Part shown: positions 34,042 through 41,867 of the stretch, one piece after another
Numbering within the stretch: position 1 is the stretch's first letter
How the letters are laid out: every line of letters starts with the position of its first letter
Assembly (NCBI RefSeq): GCF_000484695.1
Contig: NZ_AXVR01000013.1
Span: 34,451 to 98,450 of the forward strand
Length of the DNA: 64,000 nt
Direction of reading: 5' to 3'
Source: Salinispora cortesiana
GTDB lineage: Bacteria > Actinomycetota > Actinomycetes > Mycobacteriales > Micromonosporaceae
The notes under the pieces: generated by a model
What the model saw: only the letters and a program-made list of their open reading frames with translations
What the model was told of the DNA's origin: nothing
Databases searched by the model: none
Translations under genes and position numbers: made by a program

Positions 34042-34446
34042 TCAGCGCTCCGGCCGCTGGATCAGGTCGGTGAAGTCCTGCTCGTTGCGTTCGGCCAGGC
34101 GCACGTATGCCCAGCCGACCAGGACCAGGAACGGGAAGGAGAGCCCGCCGAGCAGCACCCACGGCAGGTGCACCCCGAGCACGGTGACCCGGCTGACCGA
34201 CGGCGCGATGGCGAACAGCCACGGCAGGCCGCCGAGCCCGACGGCCACCACCAGCCAGAGCCGCAACGCCAGGGAGAGCTGTGCCCGGACCAGGCCGCGG
34301 ACGAGCGCCTCGCCGACCCGGGTCTGCTCGGTGAGCTCGGTGTGGGGGTGCTCGGTGCGGAGCTGCTCGCCTCGGGACTCGCGACGGACCACATCGGCCA
34401 GCACGATGCGGGTCCGCGCGGAAACGCGGTCATCGGCGGCGACCAC
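34042..34446 (-). CDS. small two-helix membrane partner of the SSS symporter
   Basis: 134 residues with about 55 polar N-terminal residues and two helices (LALRLWLVVAVGLGGLPWLFAIA and LPWVLLGGLSFPFLVLVGWAYV), ending RLAERNEQDFTDLIQR. Size, topology and position just before a symporter gene match the DUF485/DUF4212-type accessory subunits, although the sequence is clearly different from the DUF485 protein at 23530. The gap to the symporter start is two bases. It likely forms a complex with it. Confidence 0.72.
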   Translation of the reverse strand: MVAADDRVSARTRIVLADVVRRESRGEQLRTEHPHTELTEQTRVGEALVRGLVRAQLSLALRLWLVVAVGLGGLPWLFAIAPSVSRVTVLGVHLPWVLLGGLSFPFLVLVGWAYVRLAERNEQDFTDLIQRPER

Positions 34447-34517
34447 TTCGGCAGTCTCGCTCGATTCCAGGGAAAGTCAAGCGCTGCCCTGCTGGCCGGT
34501 GGGGTACCGCATCGCCC

Positions 34518-34557
34518 TGTGGATAACTTGTGGACAAGTGGTCCTTGCTGTGGATAA
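34518..34557 (-). promoter_or_regulatory. cluster of three consensus DnaA boxes
   Basis: Three exact boxes in the same orientation: TGTGGATAA at 34518-34526, TGTGGACAA at 34529-34537 and TGTGGATAA at 34549-34557. These are reverse complements of the DnaA 9-mers TTATCCACA and TTGTCCACA. They lie in the 205-bp gap between the divergent symporter-partner and prepilin-peptidase genes. No dnaA, dnaN or other origin gene is near, so this looks like a DnaA titration or regulatory site, not oriC (inference). Confidence 0.75.
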
Positions 34558-34651
34558 CTGCGACCCACAACCGGTCTGAGCTGCGACGGAAGGTGTGGAC
34601 CGGCGCGGGCGAAGAGACCGGGGCGGGGCGGGCGGGCGCTAGGCTCCCGCC

Positions 34652-35374
34652 GTGTTGCTTCCCCTCGTTGCCGCCGTCGCCGGTGCCGGCTGGGGGATGT
34701 TGCTGCCCGGGCTGATCGACCGATACGCGGTCGGCTGGCCGACCGGTCGGCCCCGGCCGGCCTGGCGGAGCACCTGCCCGGACTGCGCCGGTGCGCGGCC
34801 ACCCTGGTGGCGGGCACCCCGGCGGTGCCCGGACTGTCGTCGCCCGCTGACTCCGGGATGGGCGGTCACCGTGCCCCTCACCGCCGCCGCCACCGGCATC
34901 GTGGGGGCCGGCGTCGGAGCCAGTTGGGCGCTGCCGGCGTTTCTACTGCTCGCTGCCCTCGGGGTGCCGCTGGCCGTGGTCGACCTGCGGGTACTGCGGC
35001 TGCCCGACCCGTTGGTGGGGGGCGTCGTCGGCGGTGGAGTGGTGCTACTGCTGCTCGCCGCGGTGGCCGCCCCGGCGTTCCCGGCACTGGGCCGGGCCCT
35101 GCTCGCCGCCGTGCTCTGCGGGGTTGGCTACCTGACGCTCACCCTGCTGCCCCGGTCCCAACTCGGCTTCGGCGACGTGAAGCTCGGCGCAGCGCTTGGG
35201 CTCTACCTCGGCTGGCTGGGATGGCCGACCGTGGTCACCGGGGTTCTGCTCGCTCCGCTGGTCAACCTTCCGTTGGTCGTCGTCCTTCTGGCGACCGGCC
35301 GTGCCGGCCGACAAACCCCCATCCCGTACGGGCCGGCGATGCTCGGGGCGGCGACCACCGCCATGGTGTGCTAG
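34652..35374 (+). CDS. A24 family prepilin peptidase
   Basis: 240 residues from GTG 34652, about seven helices. The N-terminal cytoplasmic loop has two CxxC pairs (CPDCAGARPPWWRAPRRCPDC), the zinc site of bifunctional prepilin peptidase/methyltransferases. The aspartic protease residues lie in DLRVLRLPDPL and GFGDVKLGAALGLYLG (GxGD motif). It cleaves and may methylate type IV or Tad pilin-like precursors at the membrane. No pilin or assembly genes are in the window. The start lies 95 bases after the DnaA-box cluster. Confidence 0.88.
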   Translation: MLLPLVAAVAGAGWGMLLPGLIDRYAVGWPTGRPRPAWRSTCPDCAGARPPWWRAPRRCPDCRRPLTPGWAVTVPLTAAATGIVGAGVGASWALPAFLLLAALGVPLAVVDLRVLRLPDPLVGGVVGGGVVLLLLAAVAAPAFPALGRALLAAVLCGVGYLTLTLLPRSQLGFGDVKLGAALGLYLGWLGWPTVVTGVLLAPLVNLPLVVVLLATGRAGRQTPIPYGPAMLGAATTAMVC

Positions 35375-35379
35375 CCGGG

Positions 35380-36132
35380 TCAGCGGGCCCAGTCCTGCTT
35401 GGCCGCCCGGATCAGCTTCTCCTTCAGCTCCCGGGTGTGTCGCCGACTCACCGGCAGCTCGGTCGAGTCGACTACCACCACGTAGCCGGAGTTCACCAGC
35501 CGCAGCTCGGCGATGAGCCGCAACTGGACCAGGTAGGAGCGGTGGACTCGCACGAAGCCAGCGTCAGCCCACCGCTCGGCGAGGGTCGCCAAGGAGACCC
35601 GGACCAGGTGGGAACCGTCGGCGGTGTGCAGCCGCACGTAGTCACCCTGCGCCTCCACCCAGCGCACCGCCGACCGGGGCAGCATCCGGGTCGTCCCGGC
35701 CAGCTCGACCGGGATCGTCGGGTCCGCTTCCCGTGCCGGCGCCGCCGGCTGCAGGGGCACCCGCCGCGATCCGATCACCCGGCGCAGCGACTCGGCCAAC
35801 CGTTGCGCCCGGACCGGTTTGCGGACATAATCCGTCGCACCCAGGTCGAACGCGTCCACCGCGCCGTCGTCGTAGGCGGTGACGAAGACGATGGCCGGCG
35901 GCCGGGCGAAGCGGCGGAGCACCCGGGCCAGCTCCACACCGTCCAGCCCCGGCATCCGGATGTCCAGGAAAACCACGTCCACGTCGCCGTCGCGAAGCAC
36001 CCGCAGCGCCTCGGTGGCGTCACCGGCGGTGTGTAGCCGGGCGACTCGTGGATCGACCCGCAGGTGGTACGCCAGCTCGTCGAGGGCCGGTGGCTCGTCG
36101 TCCACCGCCAGCACCCGGAGGAACCCGGTCAC
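35380..36132 (-). CDS. LytTR-type response regulator
   Basis: 250 residues. Receiver domain 5-120: LAVDDEPPALDEL, phosphoacceptor in VDVVFLDIRMPGLDGVEL, VFVTAYDDGAVDAF, and the Lys in YVRKPVRAQRL. The LytTR DNA-binding domain covers 145-245 (VRWVEAQGDYVRLHTADGSHLVRVSLATLAERW, FVRVHRSYLVQL, LPVSRRHTRELKEKL). Such regulators bind paired direct repeats and often govern carboxylate transporters or autolysis. Its ATG overlaps the TGA-type end of the upstream kinase gene by 4 bp, so the pair is coupled. Confidence 0.92.
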   Translation of the reverse strand: MTGFLRVLAVDDEPPALDELAYHLRVDPRVARLHTAGDATEALRVLRDGDVDVVFLDIRMPGLDGVELARVLRRFARPPAIVFVTAYDDGAVDAFDLGATDYVRKPVRAQRLAESLRRVIGSRRVPLQPAAPAREADPTIPVELAGTTRMLPRSAVRWVEAQGDYVRLHTADGSHLVRVSLATLAERWADAGFVRVHRSYLVQLRLIAELRLVNSGYVVVVDSTELPVSRRHTRELKEKLIRAAKQDWAR

Positions 36133-37364
36133 GTGCCGGCCCGTACGCCGGGATGGAATTTCGGCACCCGCATGCTCACCCGCGTGCCCAAGCCGAGGCC
36201 GGTCTCCACCACCAGGCCGAACTCGTCCCCAAAAACCGCCCGAAGTCGTTCATCAACATTGGACAGGCCCACATGCCCGCCCGGCGCCCCCACCGGGGCG
36301 CTCCCGGCGGCGGCCAGTTCGGCGATGCCGGCGGTCAGCGTGGCCGGGTCCATCCCCACCCCGTCGTCCTCCACCGTGATGTGGCACTCGGTGCCCGCGT
36401 CCCGGGCCTCGATGCTCACCATGCCCGTACCGGGCTTGCCGGACAACCCGTGTCGCACCGCGTTCTCGACCAGTGGTTGCAGGCAGAGGAAGGGCAGGGT
36501 CACCGGCAGCACCTCGGGGGCGACCTGGAGCCGCACCTGGAGCCGGTCGCCGAACCGGGCCCGTTCGATCGTCAGGTAGTGATCGATCGACCGGAGCTCC
36601 TCGGCGAGGGTGGTGAACTCGCCGTGCGCCCGGAACGAGTAACGGGTGAATTCGGCGAACTCGAGGATCAACTCCCGGGCTCGGTCCGGGTCGGTGCGGA
36701 CGAAGGATCCGATCGCCGTCAGCGCGTTGTAGATGAAGTGTGGGCTGATCTGTGCCCGCAGCGCGCGGACCTCGGCGCGGGCCAGCCGCTCGCGGGAGGA
36801 GTCCAGATCGGCGAGGGCGAGTTGGGTACCGGCCCAGTGCGCGGTCTCCAGCGTCGCCTGAACCAGGCCAGGCGCGGGGACCCCCTCCGCGATGGCCAGC
36901 AGTACGCCGACAACCCGCCGGTCCGCGCCGGTCAACGGTGCGACGACGGCACCCCGGACCGGGCAGTCCACCCGGTCACAGGGCAGCTCCGCCTCCCCCA
37001 GCACGGTCGACCGGCCGGCTGCCGCGACCCGGCGGGCCGCCACGACGAGCTGCTTCTGGTGGTGTGCGCCGCGCCCGTCGAGGGCGAGTAGCGCCGTGGT
37101 GTCGGTCAGCGCCAGCCCGACCGCCCCGACCAGGGCCCGGAGGTGGCGTACGGCCTTGGCGGCATTCGCGGCGGTTAGCCCGGCGCGGAGCGGCTCAGCG
37201 GCGAGTCCGGCGGTGTGCAGCACCTCGTAGGTGGCCCGCTGGGTGGCGGTGGCGATGGTGCGGTGGCCACGCGGGCGCAGCACCGCGACGAGGGTCGCCG
37301 TCAGCGCGGTCGCCAGTGCGACGACACCGAGGACGGCGGAGAGGCTGCCACTCACGGAGTGCAT
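36129..37364 (-). CDS. LytS/YpdA-like sensor histidine kinase
   Basis: 411 residues from ATG 37364 (a few upstream codons are also open). One N-terminal helix (SLSAVLGVVALATALTATLVAVL) precedes a GAF-like region (AVGLALTDTTALLALDGRG... CDRVDCPVRGAVVAPL) with two cysteines. The kinase core is of the His_kinase/LytS type: RALRAQISPHFIYNALTAIGSFVRTDPDRARELI with phosphoacceptor His, LCLQPLVENAVRHGLSGK as N-box, DDGVGMDP and GGHVGLSNVDERLRAVFG. It phosphorylates the LytTR regulator directly downstream. In E. coli the analogous BtsSR and YpdAB pairs respond to pyruvate and control a carboxylate transporter. Confidence 0.9.
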   Translation of the reverse strand: MHSVSGSLSAVLGVVALATALTATLVAVLRPRGHRTIATATQRATYEVLHTAGLAAEPLRAGLTAANAAKAVRHLRALVGAVGLALTDTTALLALDGRGAHHQKQLVVAARRVAAAGRSTVLGEAELPCDRVDCPVRGAVVAPLTGADRRVVGVLLAIAEGVPAPGLVQATLETAHWAGTQLALADLDSSRERLARAEVRALRAQISPHFIYNALTAIGSFVRTDPDRARELILEFAEFTRYSFRAHGEFTTLAEELRSIDHYLTIERARFGDRLQVRLQVAPEVLPVTLPFLCLQPLVENAVRHGLSGKPGTGMVSIEARDAGTECHITVEDDGVGMDPATLTAGIAELAAAGSAPVGAPGGHVGLSNVDERLRAVFGDEFGLVVETGLGLGTRVSMRVPKFHPGVRAGT

Positions 37365-37721
37365 CCTGGCCGGTGCCGGCCGGAGTGCCAAGGGCTCCGG
37401 CGTTTGACCGCTTATTGGTTGAGGCCAGCCCTGCTACCGGACTACGCTGCGTGAGCGTCGGATGTGCTGTCGATGGTTCGCGACGGGGCTCGGCCCTGCT
37501 CGACCGGCTGGACGGTGATTCCAGCCGGGTGGGGCCGAACACGTATCGGGGTCAGCGCGGGTGAACAGCACGGTTTCTTTGCGTACCGCGAGGTCGCGCG
37601 GTGTAGGCGGGCTGGCTGCGGGTGACCACCGTCTGGTGACGGGTCGGAAGCGGACGGTGGTCATCCCGCGTCTGATCAGTGCCCGCCTGGCACGACGTGG
37701 CACTGGATATCGACGATGGTG
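37365..37721. other. 357-bp non-coding region
   Basis: No supported reading frame. It holds the upstream region of the LytS-type gene at its left and a hairpin at 37624-37662 at its right. I see nothing else. Confidence 0.5.
37624..37662 (-). terminator. hairpin after the 73-residue gene
   Basis: GACCACCGTC (37624-37633) and GACGGTGGTC (37653-37662) pair perfectly around a 19-nt loop, about 60 bases after the stop at 37722 on the minus strand. Probable terminator. Confidence 0.45.
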
Positions 37722-37943
37722 TTACTTCGTGCCGGTAAGGGCGACCAGGGCGTTCGCGGTCCGGAAGTACGGGTTGCGGCCGAGGTCGCCGACGGTGGTG
37801 ATGTTGAAGGCTTCCTTGAGCAGCTTGGCGTCGCCGTCGCTGACCCCGGAGAGGGCGGACACCGGGGCGTCGACGATCTCGGTGAGGGTCTTGTCCTGGT
37901 ATGCCTTGTCAACCAGCTTGCCGAGGTCGGCGGTGACGGGCAT
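37722..37943 (-). CDS. small helix-hairpin-helix-like protein
   Basis: 73 residues from ATG 37943, backed by AAGGAG eight bases upstream. It is all-helical: KLVDKAYQDKTLTEIVDAPVSALSGVSDGDAKLLKEAFNITTVGDLGRNPYFRTANALVAL. The stretch LSGVSDGDAKLLKEAFNITTVGDL has the spacing of a helix-hairpin-helix (IxGVxxxxAxxLxxxFxIxTVxDL), a fold used for non-specific DNA binding or protein docking. It looks like a complete single-domain protein. Function unknown. It has its own upstream region and likely terminator, so it is monocistronic. Confidence 0.75.
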   Translation of the reverse strand: MPVTADLGKLVDKAYQDKTLTEIVDAPVSALSGVSDGDAKLLKEAFNITTVGDLGRNPYFRTANALVALTGTK

Positions 37944-38545
37944 GCGCACTCCTTTGCCACTCCGGCCGGAGGCTCCGGCCGGATACGGATGAACCTGCCA
38001 AATTAGAACACGGCCACTTCGTCTGATTCCACTATGGATCTTTGACGAGTTGGGTACTTTCCTCACTGGAGTGAGGTGAGGACCCTCGTTGCTGGCGGCG
38101 CCACCAGGTAGCCGGCGGCTCGTCGCGTCCCACCGCCACGGTGCCGTAGGTGGACCGCCCGGAGCCGCACAAGGTGACGGTAGCGCCGTGGTCCTGGATG
38201 GTCGAGTCGGGCTCGATGGCTGTCCATCTTTGCCGGCGTGGGCTCGGCGACGACCGTCTGGGACGGTGCGCACCGTGCTGGCCACACTGTCCAGGATAGA
38301 ATTCTAGTACATTCGCGACCGCGCCCTGGAAGGCTACGGTCCGCCGCACCCGCGGCGTCGGCGAGTGACTGATCGGCCACCCATCTGGGTGAATACACTT
38401 AGCAAAATATCCCACAAAATCAATCCATGGCGGTCCTTGGTTTGACCTTGTCCGTACTTCTACTATGCCCGGACGGGATTCCCTCAACAGGCGAACCGGG
38501 CGGGATCGTCCTGCAACGGTGCCGACCCCCCGAAAGGACGCCCCC
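37944..38545. other. 602-bp intergenic region between divergent genes
   Basis: No supported gene. It carries promoters for the 73-residue gene (minus) and the M64 protease (plus). It is A/T-richer than average, notably 38395-38440, and includes TAGAATTCTA, a perfect 10-bp palindrome at 38297-38306, with no assigned role. Confidence 0.5.
38442..38469 (+). promoter_or_regulatory. candidate promoter of the M64 protease
   Basis: TTGACC (38442-38447) and TATGCC (38464-38469) are separated by 16 bp, in an A/T-rich setting 77 bp before the ATG. It resembles a vegetative -35/-10 pair. Confidence 0.4.
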
Positions 38546-39523
38546 ATGCGCCGACGATCGATCCAGCGGATCGGCTTGGCCCTACTCGTCACCGCGGTGA
38601 GCCTCACCCTGTCCACCCCGACAGCCGCCATGCCCGACTCGGGCACGCCGATGCAGTGGCGAGAGGTCTTCTCGCCCGACGGCACGATCACCAAGATGTA
38701 TCTGCCCCAGGAGAAAACCGCGACCCAGCTCGCCCCAGCCGATGTCGTCGCCCAGGCGGACGTGGTCACGATCCAGTACAGTGGACCGTCCAGCCAGCGC
38801 TTCGACATGGTGTTCATCGGCGATGGCTACACCGCCGCCGAAATGGGCACTTTGCGCAAGCACGCGCAGGCGAAATGGGACGAGATCGCCGCCAGCGCCC
38901 CGTGGAACAAGTACAAGAGCTTCATCAATGTGTGGTTGGTCAACATCATCTCCAACGAGTCCGGCGTCGACAACGACCCATCCCCGGGCGTCAACCGCGA
39001 CACTGCGCTGGACATGCACCTCTGGTGTAACAACACCGAACGCCTGCTCTGCCTGAACGAGGCCAAGGCCCGGCAGTACGCCAACCAGGCCCCTGGCGTC
39101 GACGCGATCGTCGCTGTCGGCAACACCGCCAAGTACGGTGGCGCCGGGTACCGCGACCTGTCCACGGTTTCCGGCGCCAACATCCTGTCCGGCCAGATCG
39201 CGCTCCACGAACTCGGCCACTCGGTCGGCGGCCTCGCCGACGAGTACTACACCCCCGGTACCACCTACAGCAGCGGCGAGCTGCTGGCACTCAACGTCAC
39301 CACCGACTCCACCGGCCGCAAATGGGCCTCCTACCTTGGCCGCGCTACTCCCGATGGCGGTGCTATCGGCGCCTACGAGGGCGGTCACTACCACGAGTAC
39401 GGCGTCTACCGGCCGTCGCAGGACTCCCTGATGCGCAGCCTCAACAAGCCGTTCAACACCGTGGGCCTGGACGTGATGGACCGCGCCATTGGCTCCAAGA
39501 TCAGCGGCGGTGCGACGGGCTAA
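38546..39523 (+). CDS. secreted M64-family metallopeptidase
   Basis: 325 residues from ATG 38546, with GAAAGG eight bases upstream. Residues 1-28 are a Sec signal peptide ending near TAAMPDS. A beta-rich prodomain-like part precedes FDMVFIGDGYTAAEM and the zinc site ALHELGHSVGGLADEYY, with HELGH binding zinc and the conserved Glu-Tyr-Tyr after it. The C-terminus has HYHEYGVYRPSQDSLMRSLNKPFNTVG. This is the IgA-peptidase M64 family, in which the DEY...MRS part is conserved. It is probably an extracellular protease; specificity is unknown. It has an isolated position, next to a transposase remnant. Confidence 0.87.
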   Translation: MRRRSIQRIGLALLVTAVSLTLSTPTAAMPDSGTPMQWREVFSPDGTITKMYLPQEKTATQLAPADVVAQADVVTIQYSGPSSQRFDMVFIGDGYTAAEMGTLRKHAQAKWDEIAASAPWNKYKSFINVWLVNIISNESGVDNDPSPGVNRDTALDMHLWCNNTERLLCLNEAKARQYANQAPGVDAIVAVGNTAKYGGAGYRDLSTVSGANILSGQIALHELGHSVGGLADEYYTPGTTYSSGELLALNVTTDSTGRKWASYLGRATPDGGAIGAYEGGHYHEYGVYRPSQDSLMRSLNKPFNTVGLDVMDRAIGSKISGGATG

Positions 39524-39613
39524 GTCATGGTCTAGGCTTCCTCCCGGTCTGGGCCCAACGCCGTTGAGTCAGGGCGGGGGGTCGGCGTGTCAAAGCGTGT
39601 CTGAGACGCGAAG

Positions 39614-39676
39614 CAGCGGAGCTCCGGTATAGCGGGTGGTCATTCCAAGGCGACCTGAACACCGGGAGCTCCGCTG
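39614..39676. repeat. inverted repeat beside transposase remnant
   Basis: CAGCGGAGCTCC (39614-39625) and GGAGCTCCGCTG (39665-39676) are perfect 12-bp arms about 39 bp apart, extended by GGT/ACC. It may be part of a decayed insertion sequence or a hairpin after the M64 gene. The rest of 39524-39850 shows no supported gene. Confidence 0.45.
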
Positions 39677-39849
39677 GCCGCCCAGGCTGCCATAACTCGG
39701 ACGTTGACGGTAGCGGCGGCCGCCGCCAGCCTGTTCACCACCCTGGCCGCGACCTGCGCGGACCTGGTGATCCACGGCAAGAACGGCCGCCGCCCACCCT
39801 TGAACTCCATCCAGCATCCTCGGTGGTCGCGTCCTACGCGCCCGCACCC

Positions 39850-40035
39850 CGACGGCATCCAGCAGAAGCTTTACGCCCTGCTCGTCGTCCCCAGATCCAG
39901 CGCACCGCCCTGACCGACGCCACCGACAGCCAGCCCGGTGTCCCACCTGTTACCCCCCACCGGCGAACCGGTGAGAACCCACATGATCAAACGCGCGCAC
40001 GGCAAGTACCCGGCTCGCGGACCAAACACGGCATT
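39850..40035 (+). pseudogene. IS4-type transposase C-terminal remnant
   Basis: Three frames in series spell the end of an actinobacterial IS4-family transposase: QQKLYALLVV (from about 39860), then QIQRTALTDATDSQPG (around 39893-39939), then MIKRAHGKYPARG (from 39983). The first two join if two bases are restored after LLVV, where relatives have a Tyr. The last matches the KRAISKYxARG-like tail of the family. Frameshifts and loss of the N-terminal part make it inactive. Confidence 0.55.
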
Positions 40036-40039
40036 GGGG

Positions 40040-41602
40040 CTAGTATGCGCCCTTCCGGGCGAGCACCACTCCGACCGTGCGCCATAGGATGCTCAGGTCG
40101 TACGCCAGCGACCAGTTGTCGACGTAGTAGAGGTCGAGGCGGACCGCCTCGTCCCAGGAGAGGTCGGAGCGGCCGGAGACCTGCCAGAGGCCGGTGATGC
40201 CGGGCTTGACCAGCAGCCGGCGGCGTACGTCGCCGAGGAAGTCACCGTCGTCGGCGGGCAGCGGTCGGGGCCCGACCAACGACATCTCCCCCTTGAGCAC
40301 GTTGATCAGCTGGGGCAGCTCGTCCAGGGACGAGGCGCGTAGGAAGCGGCCCACCGGGAAGACCCTCGGGTCTCGCTTCATCTTGAACAGCATGCCGTCG
40401 GTCTCGTTCTGGTCAACCAGGCTGGCCAGCCGCTCCTCGGCATCCACGTACATGGTGCGGAACTTCCAGACCCGGAAGGTCCGCCCCTCGTGGCCCACCC
40501 GGGGTTGCCGGAAGAAGACCGGACCTGGGTCGGAGATCCGGATCGCGATCGCGATCGCGAGAAAGACCGGTAGCAGGATCAGCAGGCCGAGCCCGGCGGC
40601 CACCCGGTCGAGCAGGTTCTTCGCCAGCAGGGCGGGACCGGAGAGGGTCGGCTCCTCCACGTGCAGCAGCGGCAGTCCCTCGATCGGCCGGATGTGCACC
40701 CGGGGCCCGGCGATGTCGGTCAACTGCGGGACCACCGCCAGGTCGACCCCGGAGCCTTCGAGCTGCCAGGCCATGCGGCGCAGCTCGCCGGGCTCGGCGC
40801 TGGCCGACCCGCAGACCGCGATCGTGTCGCCGCCGACCTCGCGAACCAGGGCGAGGAGGTCCCGCCCCGCGTAGACCGGGACCGGGGTTTCCACCCCCCG
40901 GGCAGCCGCGTAGCCATCGGTGAGATGGATGGCGACCGGCACCAGGCCGGCAGCGGGACTGCGGGTGACCTGGCGGTGGACCTCCAGGCACTCGGGCAGA
41001 GTGCCCACCAGGACCATCCGGTGGCCGGCCCGGCCGGCGTTGCGCCGGATCACGTGCAGCACGAATCGGACCAGGATCCGGACCAGCAGGATCAGCAGCA
41101 GGGCGAGGAGCAGCGCGGTGCCGACCGAATAGCGGGACAGATCGGTCTTGGTGGCGAACGCCAGGAAGGAGACCGTCGCGCAGACCGCCACGCCGGCGCG
41201 GAGAACCCGCTTGAACTCATCCGGGCCGAGGCCCAGGTAGCGCCGATCGTAGGAGCCGTTGAACCAGAGGATCGCCACCCAGCCGAGCGGCAGCAGCACG
41301 CAGGCCACGGTGTAGAACCAGGTCGGGTCGTTGTAGAACCCGGCCCGCGACTGGTCGAAGGCGCGGATGGCGGTGAAGCTCGCGAAGGCGGCGGCGGCGA
41401 AGTCCAGCAGAACCAGGATCGCGGTGTAGGGGCGGTGCCAACGGGAGACCCGGCGGTGGCTACGGGCCCAGGCCAGCCGAGGCACGCCGTTGTGGGACGG
41501 CGGTGGCGGCGGCTGGATCTCGAAGCTGTCGACGTGCCGCACGGTTCTGCTCCGGCCTCCGTTGGTTACCGGGCGCTGGAGGCTTGTCGTCACCTCATCC
41601 AT
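40040..41602 (-). CDS. polyprenyl glycosylphosphotransferase (exopolysaccharide initiation)
   Basis: 520 residues. Four or five helices lie in the first half (PYTAILVLLDFAAAAFASF, FYTVACVLLPLGWVAILWF and so on), then a CoA-binding-like Rossmann domain (MVLVGTLPECLEVHRQV). The C-terminal bac_transf domain follows: KNLLDRVAAGLGLLILLPVFLAIAIAIRISDPGPVFFRQPRVGHEGRTFRVWKFRTM, SLDELPQLINVLKGEMSLVGPRPLP, and KPGITGLWQVSGRSDLS. It transfers a sugar-1-phosphate to undecaprenyl phosphate and so starts a surface polysaccharide. The polymerisation genes are not adjacent; glycosyltransferase and CDP-alcohol genes lie nearby. Confidence 0.92.
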   Translation of the reverse strand: MDEVTTSLQRPVTNGGRSRTVRHVDSFEIQPPPPPSHNGVPRLAWARSHRRVSRWHRPYTAILVLLDFAAAAFASFTAIRAFDQSRAGFYNDPTWFYTVACVLLPLGWVAILWFNGSYDRRYLGLGPDEFKRVLRAGVAVCATVSFLAFATKTDLSRYSVGTALLLALLLILLVRILVRFVLHVIRRNAGRAGHRMVLVGTLPECLEVHRQVTRSPAAGLVPVAIHLTDGYAAARGVETPVPVYAGRDLLALVREVGGDTIAVCGSASAEPGELRRMAWQLEGSGVDLAVVPQLTDIAGPRVHIRPIEGLPLLHVEEPTLSGPALLAKNLLDRVAAGLGLLILLPVFLAIAIAIRISDPGPVFFRQPRVGHEGRTFRVWKFRTMYVDAEERLASLVDQNETDGMLFKMKRDPRVFPVGRFLRASSLDELPQLINVLKGEMSLVGPRPLPADDGDFLGDVRRRLLVKPGITGLWQVSGRSDLSWDEAVRLDLYYVDNWSLAYDLSILWRTVGVVLARKGAY

Positions 41603-41867
41603 GTCCTCCCGCAGGACGCGGACTGCTCACTCGGAGTGAGGGCCCGTGTCGCCCACCGCTTCAGTCTCCCATGCGTCACCCGGACCCGAGCGTGGACCGG
41701 TAGGACCTCGCTTCGGGCTGTGCCGGTTGGCAGCTGGCCGGCTCCGGACCTTTACAGAAGCCGGGACCGGGCCACTATACCGATGGATGGCCGTTCGAGT
41801 AGAACCCCAATCCCGACGTTCGTCGCGCGCGGGCGGAATATTCACGGTTAGACGTGAGCACCCTCAC

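Noticed and set aside
34447..34651. Chromosomal origin oriC at the DnaA-box cluster
   Set aside because: There are only three boxes, no AT-rich unwinding region and no dnaA/dnaN neighbours, so a titration or regulatory site is more likely.
38032..38545. Minus-strand open frame covering the promoter of the M64 protease
   Set aside because: It lacks a ribosome-binding site and family motifs, and its composition matches intergenic DNA read by chance.
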